Below, in pieces: positions 36,601 through 46,572 of a DNA stretch of 64,000 nt. A program made the translations under genes and the position numbers. The notes under the pieces are model-generated. The model saw only the letters and a program-made list of their open reading frames with translations, had not been told where the DNA came from and searched no databases. Source of the DNA: Euglena gracilis (Eukaryota; Euglenida; Euglenophyceae; Euglenales); contig CP154954.1 of assembly GCA_039621445.1 (NCBI GenBank), positions 35,759,703-35,823,702 on the forward strand, read 5' to 3'. The stretch's first letter is position 1. Each line of letters opens with the position of its first letter.

Positions 36601-37400
36601 AAATAGACCAAATTGGGCCTTACTCCGAGTAACCGAATGGGTGTTCCAGGAGGTTTCATGATTGTCGTGGTTTTATGGTGAGAAAAACATGCAGCCGGAA
36701 GGTTGGTTGCAAGAAATGAGCAGATTTAGATGGGTGCATTCGACCATTCCGGGGGACATTTACCAGGTCAGCCCAGGTCACCATGTAAAAATGGACCAAA
36801 TTGGGCCTTACTCCGAGTAACCGAATGGGTGTTCCAGGAGGCCTCCAAAGTCAGGGGACCCGTTGGTTTCGTGATTGTCGTGGTTTAATGGTAAGAAAAA
36901 CATGCCACCGGAAGGTTGGTTGCAAGAAATGAGCAGATTTAGATGGGTGCATTCGACCATTCCGGGGGACATTTACCAGGTCAGCCCAGGTTACCATGTA
37001 AAAATGGACCATATTGGGCCTTACTCCGAGTAACCGAATGGGTGTTCCAGGAGGCCTCCAAAGTCAGGGGACCCGTTGGTTTCATGATTGTGGTGGTTTA
37101 ATTGTAAGAAAAACATGCAGCGGGAATGCTGGTTGCAAGAAATGAGCAGATTTAGATGGGTGCATTCGACCATTCCGGGGGACATTTACCAGGTCAGCCC
37201 AGATTACCATGTAAAAATGGACCAAATTGGGCCTTACTCCGAGTAACCGAATGGGTGTTCCAGGAGGCCTCCAAAGTCAGGGGACCCGTTGGTTTCATGA
37301 CTGTCGTGGTTTAATGGTAAGAAAAACATGCAGCGGGAATGTTGGTTGCAAGAAATGAGCACATTTAGATGGGTGCATTCGACCATTCCGGGGGACATTT
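15698..37400 (+). repeat. Main 213-bp satellite array, about 102 monomers
   Basis: An uninterrupted 21.7-kb head-to-tail array. Left-end monomers (15.9-20.4 kb) are nearly identical. Between about 20.6 and 32.8 kb many monomers carry CATATAAAA in place of CATGTAAAA, and GCCGGTAGG becomes common; right of 32.8 kb only the GTA form is seen. A one-base insertion (CGTTCGG for CGTTGG) recurs at 21543, 25166, 25380, 26020, 26234, 27087, 27301, 27940 and later. A truncated monomer lies at about 19914 (GAGTA joined to GATTTAG), and a short duplication (ATGTACCATGTACATTTAG) at 30613. Nothing else is embedded in it. Array length and the near-nucleosomal period fit a centromeric or heterochromatic satellite. 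Confidence 0.97.
25160..27945 (+). repeat. Tetrameric higher-order repeat inside the satellite
   Basis: Marker variants recur every four monomers here. The CGTTCGG insertion occurs as pairs 214 bp apart at 25166/25380, 26020/26234 and 27087/27301, and the rare ATAAAAATGCACC variant at 25521 recurs at 26375. These give spacings of 853-854 bp, about four monomers. The pattern is imperfect: the third pair follows the second after 1067 bp, one extra monomer. Confidence 0.6.
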
Positions 37401-37817
37401 TGTGTACCAGGCAGCATGAACATGGCACTGTGCATAGCAGCAAACTGCAAAATGTACAATGTCATGCCAGATAGCACTATTCCATGTTCTGCAATACAAA
37501 TTGCAGAATTAGGAATAGCCTATCCTATCTCGGATCTGCCTTTCCCTTCACAGGTGGTATTATTGTTTTGCTTTGTGTTTCATCAGCCCAAAAGGGCAAA
37601 TCAAAGATTTGAAGGTTTGAACTCCGATAGGAGAACACTACTGGAACTGAAGTTCCAAAATCACACCTGGTTTGCCTTGTGCTCTGCATAAGCCCAAAGG
37701 CAATAAAAACTAATAGTTAAGTGAAAGACTTTCTTTTTTGTTACTCTCCTGGTTTTGTTCCCACTGGAGGGTGTAAGTAGGCCGACAGGCAGTGGGAATA
37801 GAGTCAGGGGACGTACA
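37401..37817 (+). repeat. 5' LTR of family 2 copy A
   Basis: A 417-bp LTR beginning TGTGTACCAGGC and ending GACGTACA, with TG..CA termini. The same start and the same end occur in the 313-bp LTR of copy C. Between them only a middle block, CACAGGTGGTATT preceded by pyrimidines, is clearly shared, so the two LTRs are different subfamilies. An AATAAA lies at 37702. The second LTR of this copy is not in the window. Confidence 0.82.
37702..37707 (+). promoter_or_regulatory. AATAAA polyadenylation-like signal in the LTR
   Basis: AATAAA sits 110 bp before the LTR end, where an LTR retrotransposon transcript would be polyadenylated. It is a single hexamer in an AT-rich stretch and has no equivalent in the copy C LTR that I could find. 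Confidence 0.35.
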
Positions 37818-37819
37818 CT

Positions 37820-37834
37820 TGGTAGCAGATTTGG
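37820..37834 (+). other. Primer binding site of copy A
   Basis: TGGTAGCAGATTTGG starts two bases (CT) after the LTR end. It would pair with a tRNA whose 3' end is TCTGCTACCA. Copy C has the same CT spacer and TGGTAGCAGATTGG, which supports both calls. It differs from the initiator-methionine site TGGTATCAGAGC typical of many plant gypsy elements by two of the first twelve bases. Confidence 0.7.
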
Positions 37835-38187
37835 TTTCTTTCCTACGCCCCTTCTCCCCCCTTCTCCCCCTCATCTTAACAGGTGACTTCAAACAGTGAG
37901 TGGTGCTGAGCCTATAGGCTACAAAGCATCCACGAACTGTTTGGAGCCAACTTCCAAGCACAGATACAAGCTTCAGGAGGCTCTGAGCAGTATACGCTGC
38001 CATATCCTTCTAAGTTTGTTCCTTTGCTTACCTTTTTGGGTTTGCTTGTGTTTTTTCTGCAAATAAAAATATGCAGAGCTCAAGCACCAACACACTCATT
38101 GATGACCAAGAATTGATTGGTTCTTTGAGAAGCACTTCACATGAATTGTCACAAGAGGCGTATACGCTCCAATCAAGGTATACACCC

Positions 38188-38672
38188 AGCTCTATTGAGC
38201 ATCCCCCCACCCCATTGGTTTCCAGCTCTATTGAGCATCCCCCCACCCCAGTGGTTTCCAGCTCTATTGAGCACCACCCCACCCCAGTTTTCAGCTCTAT
38301 TGAGCATCCCCTTACCGTAATTTTCAGCTCTACCGAGCACACCCCCACCCCGTTTTACAGCTCTATCGAGCAACCCCCCACCCAATGGGTGCCACACCTA
38401 ACGGTGTCCAGCTCTATCGAGCATCCCCCCACATTGGCCAGCTCTATCGAGCAATTACCTCCAACCCCCAGCTCTATAGAGCATTCCCCCACCGTTCCCA
38501 GCTCTATAGAGCATTCCAACACCCAAAGGGTGCAACACCTAACGGTATCAAGCTCCATCGAGCATTTCCCGACGCAGGAGTTTCCACACCTAATTGATTT
38601 AGGCGATAACCCCGCAGCGCAATGGGTGCAACGCCCATCGGCGTGTGGCTCTATCGAGCAACCCATCGCCCA
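38188..38672 (+). repeat. Proline-rich SSIEHPPTP repeat in Gag
   Basis: About twelve copies of a unit coding SSIEHPPTP with two to several extra residues (some followed by HLTV). DNA units start AGCTCTAT(T/C)GAGCA. Units are divergent but all keep frame. The aligned N-terminal region of copy C lacks them and has a different proline/serine-rich sequence, so the expansion is specific to this copy or its sublineage. Confidence 0.8.
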
Positions 38673-39588
38673 GTGTGATTATCAGCCTTTGCTGCAAAGT
38701 CAGGCATCTTGTTGTAATTCTCTGAATCAAGATGTCGCAACGGTGCCTACAGGCACATTTGGCAAACAACCCACTGATGTGGTTTACCGCATGCTGCCAA
38801 AGGAGGCATTTTTGCACATGCAACATAGTTTGCAAAAGTTGATTACAAAAGTGGAGCCAATAACGGCACTTTTTGAGCACAAAAATCCTCATATGGGAGC
38901 TTTTGTCACGTTGGAGCAGTTCACTGCATTCCAGGAAGCGCAACAGCGCATTATGCAACAGAGCCGTGAATCGGCAAGTTTTCACCATATGCACACCCAA
39001 CGTGGTGAAGGTTTCGCTTCCAGCACTTATGCGCAGCAATTGGAGGAAAGACTTTCCCGGTTGGAGCGAAAGTCATGTAGGTGTGGTGAAAATTCTGCTG
39101 AAATAACAAGTTTTTACTCCCATATTGCGAATATCGCAAGCAGACAGGATGCGTACCACCAACGGTGGCAGAACAATATTGTTGACATCCAGACCACAAT
39201 TGCGGAGTTGCAGAACCGCACTGCGGTACCATGTTCACATAATTTAGAATTTCAGCGACTTTCTGCAGATATGTGTGATGAAAATCACCAAGTCAGAAAA
39301 GAAAATTGTGACAGTCCGATACGGACCGAGGAAACAGTGAATCAGCAAGTCAAAAACTTGCAAAAAGATTTCTCAGCGCTATCCGCGCAAGTTTCGGTGT
39401 TTTTGGAACAGCCAATGGCTGAAAACGTGCGGAATCCGCAAAATACCCCTCCTTCCAAACCACCTCCACAACTGGAGTCTATTTCCGCAGCGGTGCACAC
39501 TCTAGCTGTGCGACTACGGGAATTGGAAAGTGGTTTTGGAAAACTTTCGCAAGATTTCCGGTCTTTTTCTGACAAAATCCCTCTTCTG

Positions 39589-39735
39589 GTGTGTGCGGCA
39601 GACGGGAGATCCTACGGAGGTAGGTCGCCGGCGCGTAGTACCAAGCCGAGTATCGCTCGAGTAGCTTATTCGGTAAGGTGCTGGGCTCACACGCGGGAGG
39701 TCGTGGGTTCGAGACCCAGGTCTCGAACCCACGAG
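39589..39735 (+). mobile_element. tRNA-Val(CAC)-like SINE-type insertion inside gag
   Basis: Copy A has 147 extra bases (49 codons, no stop) where copy C Gag passes directly from RIPHL to the DD residues. The insert contains an A-box-like TAGCTTATTCGG (39662) and a perfect B box GGTTCGAGACC (39706). Folding by eye gives a D arm, anticodon loop CTCACAC with CAC at the anticodon position, a five-base variable loop and a T arm. The bases GCTCGAG (39655) can pair with CTCGAAC (39722) as an acceptor stem with one mismatch. Stem mismatches and a two-base offset show it is not a functional tRNA gene. No target duplication or tail was found. Confidence 0.6.
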
Positions 39736-41543
39736 GACGATATGTCCAAACACCGCAGGCGTATTAAGCGTTTGCAGGAAGATATTGGTGCAATCACCGA
39801 TCATCTGAAAATTCTCGATGACTTGGAGAAAAATTTTCGTGACTATACAGAAAATTTGGATCAAGTACACGCACAATTGCGTTTTTTACAACAAAAACCC
39901 GATATGGGTGTTGTAGGCACACTTGCCGCAGATTCCAGCTCCAAAAGCGCTAATAGCGCACCTGTGGCAGAGCCCATTGGCATGTTGCCTCAAAAATACG
40001 ATACTGCTCATGCAGTGGTCCCTCCCCCAGCGGTACCAGTCCCAATGGACCATTTTTTGGATGATTCGGTTGGTTTTCAAGAGAAAGCCAAGCGAAACCC
40101 TCAAAGAAATCGAAAAATTTGGGAATATGAACTTTGTCGCGGTATGAGCCGCACTCCCGCACATGGTATTGATCCTGAGATGCATCAGCACCACCATTCA
40201 CGCATTCGCGATTCACCAAGTTTGCAAGGTACCTATGGGACACCAAGTGGAATATTGAGTGCGCATTCGCAAAATACACCCAAAAGTACACTTGGTGCAA
40301 CCACCGAGGTACCCGCGCATGGTGCGGTTTTGCGCCCAGGCCCAACCTCCTTGAATACCACCGAAGGGCCATGGGAGTCTCAGAAAGATATCAAAGGAAT
40401 TATCGCTATCGCGAAAAAGGTGAAGCCCCAATGGGACGGTGACCCCACAACATGGAAACAGTTTTTCCGTGACTGGGAGTACTACTGGGATCTGAAAGGA
40501 TCAACCCAAGACGGAAACCCAGAAGTAATCAAAATGGAATTCATAGACTGTTTACCAAAAGACGAAAAGGAACGCGCCAGACAATTGGTCATACGCGGGC
40601 GCATTTCTTTTCAGAATTTGGTAGAGCAATATGCTTCTTCATGTTCCAGTTTGGTTTCCAGAATCACTCTCGAGAAAAAATGGCGGCAATATGCCCCCCA
40701 TGACCGAAAATGGAGGTCGATAGACCTATGGTACTCAAAATGGCTCGCATTGGCAGCCGAAGTAGACGAGTTAGGTGAAACCCAAATGAAAGAGCAATTT
40801 GACGCAGTATTGCTGCACTTTATACCCAAACTCATCAAAGAAATTCACCGCGAGGAACTCGCAGGACATATTTTGACGCTCGATGAGCGATGGAACTATG
40901 TTTCCAAACAATTGAAGCTATCACAGCTTCTCGGACAAATCCAGTTGGCTTATACGAGCCACCCCACAGCAGGAATCCCCGCTATCCAAGTCAGTTCTTT
41001 GAAAAAAGTGTCACGCTTATCACACACCGCTATGGCGGAATCCAAATTGCGCGATTCGCGCTCTTCAGATGATTTTTGGACAAACTGTGCTTTTTGTGTA
41101 ACAAAAAGGGTCATATATCTTGCCGTTGTCCACATCCCGCAGCGCGAAAGCGCAACACAAGTCCAAGAGGATCAGCCTCATCATGCAGTTCTCGTTTTTC
41201 AAAAAATGCGCATTCGCAAAATTCAAAATTTCGATCACGATCCACATGTTCACTGTGCGGATCAACCAACCACCCCTCACCCAAATGTCGCTATGCGACT
41301 CCTCCCCACCCAAGCCATCGCGATATGACTCGCAGTTCAAAAGATCATACTTCAGTTAAGAGGCATAAGGTAGGTCAACGAACAACCTCTATTGAGGATT
41401 ATCACCCGGCTTCGGGCAGGGAGGGGGATGATACCCCACGTAATAAAAGGGATCATCCCTACTTTAGCGCTCATAAATTCAGAGACGTATATGCGTCAAG
41501 AAAGTCAATGGCTGATAGGGCCACCGGTTCGGATTTTGAGTGA

Positions 41544-42534
41544 AGACACCCGAAACCCAGGGATGTGGACTACAGAGGCTACTAGAAAGGAGGTGACAGG
41601 AGTCATGACCCTAGTCATCCCCTGCCCAGTATCCTTTCTGGTCATCGTTCCAGGATTTTCCGGTGTCCCCGCTCAAAACTCTGCCAAATTTTTGACATAT
41701 AGACCGTTTTGTGTTTCCGGTTGTGGTTTATCATGGGATAGCCCATGAATGTCCATGTGGTTGAGTGGATTCCCGCTCCAAGAATGCACACGACACCGCA
41801 AAATTCTTCCCCCCCTCAAACTTCCACTAATCATCACTTTTACATACCGTTTTCGATGACAGCAACACCGTTTTCAACAACACCAACACCGTTTTCAACC
41901 GGGTAAAGAGAAAGTGCCCCCCCTGCCCACCGCATATCCACAAACGTTCCACATGCGGTAGGGGTAACAAGTAGCTTAACCCCCATTCGTTCCACTGGGT
42001 TCCAAGACGAAAGCCCTAAGGCCTGAAGTTTAAACGGTGTCGAGTAGTCGCCCAGCTGCTACCAACTTTTCGTTTTCCACCAGGTTTGTTGATTGCAGAC
42101 AATCATGTACACCCCCAGCAGCTCCAAAATTCGCATGCTCAAATTTTTACTACACACTCACCCCCGCAGACCGACATGCGCGACCAGGACAACTACTCCG
42201 CACCTTCCCCCCATGGTGTGCACTCTGGGAGAACTTTCCACACAATCACCAACCAAACACAAAGGTGAATATATACATCAAAACTAATCCCCCCACACTC
42301 TATCTCCAACGGAGAGCTCTATTCATTGACTGATTTTTGTCAAGTGCAAGAGAAATTCAGCACTATGTGCACATTCCCCCCCGAAGCGCATAGCGCACAT
42401 CAATGCATGCGCTTTCCCCCCTCGCATTCCCCCCCAAGCGCTAATTGCGCACACCGCGCGTCGCGCGAATCCTGCGCATATCGCGCTTCCAAGCCCACCC
42501 CCCCCACGCATGTTTTGCAGTGAGGCAACTGCCC
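41544..42534 (+). pseudogene. Degenerate gag-pol linker of copy A
   Basis: No sustained open frame. The 41990-42240 part matches copy B at about 46960-47170 (GTTCCACTGGGTT, CAAGACGAAAGCCC, AACGGTGTCGAGTAGTCGCC). The last 200 bases are rich in GCGC and TCGCG words with C runs, and end where the minisatellite begins after AGGCAACTGCCC. Confidence 0.6.
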
Positions 42535-45500
42535 GACACTTTGGTCAAAGTGGCCTTGGCCAGGGACACTTTGGTCGAAGTGGCCTTCGCCAGGGACACT
42601 TTGGTCAAAGTGGCCTTCGCCAGGGACACTTTGGTCAAAGTGGCCTTGGCCAGGGACACTTCGGTCAAAGTGGCCTTCGCCAGGGACACTTTGGTCAAAG
42701 TGGCCTTCGCCAGGGACACTTTGGTCAAAGTGGCCTTGGCCAGGGACACTTTGGTCAAAGTGGCCTTCGCCAGGGACACTTTGGTCAAAAGTGGCCTTCG
42801 CCAGGGACACTTTGGTCAAAGTGGCCTTGGCCAGGGACACTTTGGTCAAAGTGGCCTTGGCCAGGGACACTTTGGTCAAAGTGGCCTTCGCCAGGGACAC
42901 TTTGGTCAAAGTGGCCTTCGCCAGGGACACTTTGGTCAAAGTGGCCTTGGCCAGGGACACTTTGGTCAAAGTGGCCTTGGCCAGGGACACTTTGGTCAAA
43001 GTGGCCTTGGCCAGGGACACTTTGGTCAAAGTGGCCTTGGCCAGGGACACTTTGGTCAAAGTGGCCTTGGCCAGGGACACTTTAGGCAAGGTGGCCTTGG
43101 CCAGAGACACTTTGGTCAAAGTGACCTTGGCCAGGGACACTTTGGTCAACGTGGCCTTGGCCAGGAACACTTTGGTCAAAGTGGCCTTGGCCAGGGACAC
43201 TTTGGTCAAAGTGGCCTTGGCCAGGGACACTTTGGTCAAAGTGGCCTTGGCCAGGGACACTTTGGTCAACGTGGCCTTGGCCAGGAACACTTTGGTCAAA
43301 GTGGCCTTGGCCAGGGACACTTTGGTCAAAGTGGCCTTGGCCAGGGACACTTTGGTCAAAGTGGCCTTGGCCAGGGACACTTTGGTCAAAGTGGCCTTGG
43401 CCAGGGACACTTTGGTCAAAGTGGCCTTGGCCAGGGGCACTTAAGGTCAAAGTGGCCTTGGCCAGGGACACTTAAGGTCAAAGTGGCCTTGGCCAGGGAC
43501 ACTTTGGTCAAATTGGCCTTGGCCAGGGACACTTTGGTCAAAGTGGCCTTGGCCAGGGACACTTTCGTCAAAGTGGCCTTGGCCAGGGACCCTTTGGTCA
43601 AAGTGGCCTTGGCCAGGGACACTTTGGTCAAAGTGGCCTTCGCCAGGGACACTTTGGTCAAAGTGGCCTTCGCCAGGGACACTTTGGTCAAAGTGGCCTT
43701 GGCCAGGGACACTTTGGTCAAAGTGGCCTTGGCCAGGGACACTTTGGTCAAAGTGGCCTTCGCCAGGGACACTTTGGTCAAAGTGGCCTTGGCCAGGGAC
43801 ACTTTGGTCAAAGTGGCCCTCGCCAGGGACACTTTGGTCAAAGTGGCCTTGGCCAGGGACCCTTTGGTCAAAGTGACCTTGGCCAGTGACACTTTGGTCA
43901 AAGTGGCCTTCGCCAGGGACACTTTGGTCAAAAGTGGCCTTCGCCAGGGACACTTTGGTCAAAGTGGCCTTGGCCAGGGACACTTTGGTCAAAGTGGCCT
44001 TGGCCAGGGACACTTTGGTCAAAGTGGCCTTCGCCAGGGACACTTTGGTCAAAGTGGCCTTCGCCAGGGACACTTTGGTCAAAGTGGCCTTGGCCAGGGA
44101 CACTTTGGTCAATGTGGCCTTGGCCAGGGACACTTTGGTCAAAGTGGCCTTTGCCAGGGACACTTTTGTTCAAAGTGGCCTTTGCCAGGGACATTTTGGT
44201 CAAAGTTGCCTTGGCCAGGGACACTTTGGCCAAAGTGGCCTTCGCCAGGGACACTTTGGTCAAAGTGGCCTTGGCCAGGGACACTTTGGTCAAAAGTGGC
44301 CTTCGCCAGGGACACTTTGGTCAAAGTGGCCTTGGCCAGGGACACTTTGGTCAAAGTGGCCTTGGCCAAGGACACTTTTGTCAAAGTGGCCTTGGCCAGG
44401 GACACTTTGGTTAAAGTGGCCTTGGCCAGGGACACTTTGGTCAAAGTGTCCTTGTACAGGGACACTTTGGTCAAAGTGGCCTTGGCCAGGGACACTTTGG
44501 TCAAAGTGGCCTTGGCCAGGGACACTTTGGTCAAAGTGGCCTTCGCCAGGGACACTTTGGTCAAAGTGGCCTTCGCCAGGGACCCTTTGGTCAAAGTGGC
44601 CTTGGCCAGGGACACTTTGGTCAAAGTGGCCTTGGCCAGGGACACTTTGGTCAAAGTGGCCTTCGCCAGGGACACTTTGGTCAATGTGGCCTTCGCCAGG
44701 GACACTTTGGTCAAAGTGGCCTTGGCCAGGGACACTTTGGTCAAAGTGGCCTTCGCCAGGGACACTTTGGTCAAAGTGGCCTTCGCCAGGGACACTTTGG
44801 TCAAAGTGGCCTTGGCCAGGGACACTTTGGTCAAAGTGGCCTTCGCCAGGGACACTTTGGTCAAAGTGGCCTTGGCCAGGGACACTTTGGTCAAAGTGGC
44901 CTTGGCCAGGGACACTTTGGTCAAAGTGGCCTTCGCCAGGGACAGTTTGGTCAAAGTGGCCTTCGCCAGGGACACTTTGGTCAAAGTGGCCTTGGCCAGG
45001 GACACTTTGGTCAAAGTGGCCTTGGCCAGGGACACTTTGGTCAAAGTGGCCTTTGCCAGGGACACTTTGGTCAAAGTGGCCTTGGCCAGGGACACTTTGG
45101 TCAAAGTGGCCTTGGCCAGGGACAGTTTGGTCAAAGTGGCCTTGGCCAGGGACACTTTGGTCAAAGTGGCCTTGGCCAGGGACACTTTGGTCAAAGTGGC
45201 CTTGGCCAGGGACACTTTGGTCAAAGTGGCCTTGGCCAGGGACACTTTGGTCAAAGTGGCCTGGGCCAGGGACACTTTAGGCAAGGTGGCCTTGGCCAGG
45301 GACACTTTGGTCAAAGTGGCCTTGGCCTGGGACACTTTGGTCAACGTGGCCTTGGCCAGGAACACTTTGGTCAAAGTGGCCTTGGCCAGGGACACTTTGG
45401 TCAAAGTGGCCTTGGCCAGGGACACTTCGGTCAAAGTGGCCTTGGCCAGGGACACTTTGGTCAACGTGGCCTTGGCCAGGAACACTTTGGTCAAAGTGGC

Positions 45501-46290
45501 CTTGGCCAGGGACACTTTGGTCAAAGTGGCCTTCGCCAGGGACACTTTGGTCAAAGTGGCCTTGGCCAGGGACACTTTGGTCAAAGTGGCCTTGGCCAGG
45601 GACACTTTGGTCAAAGTGGCCTTGGCCAGGGACACTTAAGGTCAAAGTGGCCTTGGCCAGGGACACTTAAGGTCAAAGTGGCCTTCGCCAGGGACACTTT
45701 GGTCAAAGTGGCCTTGGCCAGGGACACTTTGGTCAAATTGGCCTTCGCCAGGGACACTTTGGTCAAAGTGGCCTTGGCCAGGGACCCTTTGGTCAAAGTG
45801 GCGGTGGCCAGGGACACTTTGGTCAAAGTGGCCTTCGCCAGGGACACTTTGGTCAAAGTGGCCTTCGCCAGGGACACTTTGGTCAAAGTGGCCTTGGCCA
45901 GGGACACTTTGGTCAAAGTGGCCTTGGCCAGGGACACTTTGGTCAAAGTGGCCTTCGCCAGGGACACTTTGGTCAAAGTGGCCTTGGCCAGGGACACTTT
46001 GGTCAAAGTGGCCTTCGCCAGGGACACTTTGGTCAAAGTGGCCTTGGCCAGGGACCCTTTGGTCAAAGTGACCTTGGCCAGGGACACTTTGGTCAAAGTG
46101 GCCTTCGCCAGGGACACTTTGGTCAAAGTGGCCTTCGCCAGGGACACTTTGGTCAAAGTGGCCTTGGCCAGGGACACTTTGGTCAAAGTGGCCTTGGCCA
46201 GGGACACTTTGGTAAAAGTGGCCTTCGCCAGGGACACTTTGGTCAAAGTGGCCTTCGCCAGGGACACTTTGGTCAAAGTGGCCTTGGCCA
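42535..46290 (+). repeat. 30-bp minisatellite, about 125 copies
   Basis: Each unit consists of CACTTTGGTCAAAGTG, a perfect 7-bp inverted repeat around GT, overlapping TGGCCTTGGCCA, a 5-bp inverted repeat around TT, plus GGGA. Two common unit types differ by one base (CCTTGGCC or CCTTCGCC). Rare variants (TTAGGCAAGG, ACTTAAGGTC, GTGACCTT) recur with a fixed offset of 2195 bp, showing a duplicated segment of at least 1 kb (about 43081-44090 and 45276-46290). Because 30 is a multiple of three, all frames on both strands are open over hundreds of codons, so the 1,064-codon frame is not evidence for a gene. The array ends at CCAG, shared with the adjoining satellite. Confidence 0.96.
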
Positions 46291-46572
46291 GCCCAGGTTA
46301 CCATGTAAAAATGGAACAAATTGGGCCTTACTCCGAGTAACCGAATGGGTGTTCCAGGAGGCCTCCAAAGTCAGGGGACCCGTTGGTTTCATGATTGTCG
46401 TGGTTTAATGGTAAGAAAAACATGCAGCGGGAATGTTGGTTGCAAGAAATCATCACATTTAGATGGGTGCATTCGACCATTCCGGGGGACATTTACCAGG
46501 TCAGCCCAGGTTACCATGTAAAAATGGACCAAATTGGGCCTTACTCCGAGTAACCGAATGGGTGTTCCAGGA
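46291..46572 (+). repeat. 213-bp satellite fragment, block 4
   Basis: About 1.3 monomers, beginning at GCCCAGGTTACCATG and ending at GTGTTCCAGGA, between the minisatellite and family 2 copy B. Both borders share short bases with their neighbours (CCAG; CCAGGA), as expected for end-joined or template-switched junctions. Confidence 0.93.

Larger units (their letters stand above)
38071..41543 (+). pseudogene. Gag of family 2 copy A (frameshifted)
   Basis: Start chosen at the ATG of MQSSSTN, which aligns with MQSTGPN of copy C. The order is an SSIEHPPTP-type repeat domain (about residues 40-200), a long coiled-coil-prone region (TYAQQLEERLSRLERK), a capsid-like core shared closely with copy C (KVKPQWDGDPTTW, FFRDWEYYW, DEKERARQLVIR, DERWNYVSKQLKLSQLLGQI; about 40418-40960), then two CCHC zinc knuckles: CFLCNKKGHISCRC and CSLCGSTNHPSPKC. 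Capsid forms the particle; knuckles bind element RNA. The knuckles are in another frame (41076-41543) from the 1,085-codon main frame, so a frameshift lies near 41080. A tRNA-like insertion adds 49 codons at 39589. Length is unusually large for a gypsy Gag. Confidence 0.82.
37401..42534 (+). mobile_element. Gypsy-like element, family 2 copy A (5' half)
   Basis: A 5' LTR, primer site, leader (37835-38070, no gene) and gag, inserted in a satellite monomer at GGGGGACATT. The copy continues through a degenerate gag-pol linker and stops at the minisatellite. Gag and linker match copy C on the minus strand, and the linker (about 41990-42240) matches copy B, which establishes one family. RT, integrase and the 3' LTR are not present, so target duplication cannot be checked. 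Confidence 0.85.

Noticed and set aside
15698-37400. Dozens of 60-100 codon frames in the satellite on both strands
   Set aside because: The 213-bp period is 71 codons, so the same chance frames recur in each monomer. They appear in several frames at once and are broken by single-base variants without any sign of selection.
15698-37400. CRISPR-like array
   Set aside because: There are no spacers: monomers are contiguous 213-bp units in a eukaryotic context.
39655-39728. A functional tRNA-Val gene
   Set aside because: The anticodon stem has two mismatches, the T-stem and acceptor are offset by two bases, and it lies inside a gag frame. A tRNA-derived insertion explains it better.
41080-41328. 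Last 83 codons of the main Gag frame of copy A
   Set aside because: They are out of frame. The zinc knuckles that belong here lie in the overlapping frame 41076-41543.
42445-45639. 1,064-codon open frame (and 498-codon minus frame) across the minisatellite
   Set aside because: A 30-bp unit keeps every frame open on both strands. The peptides are pure decapeptide repeats and the frames ignore the start and end of the array.
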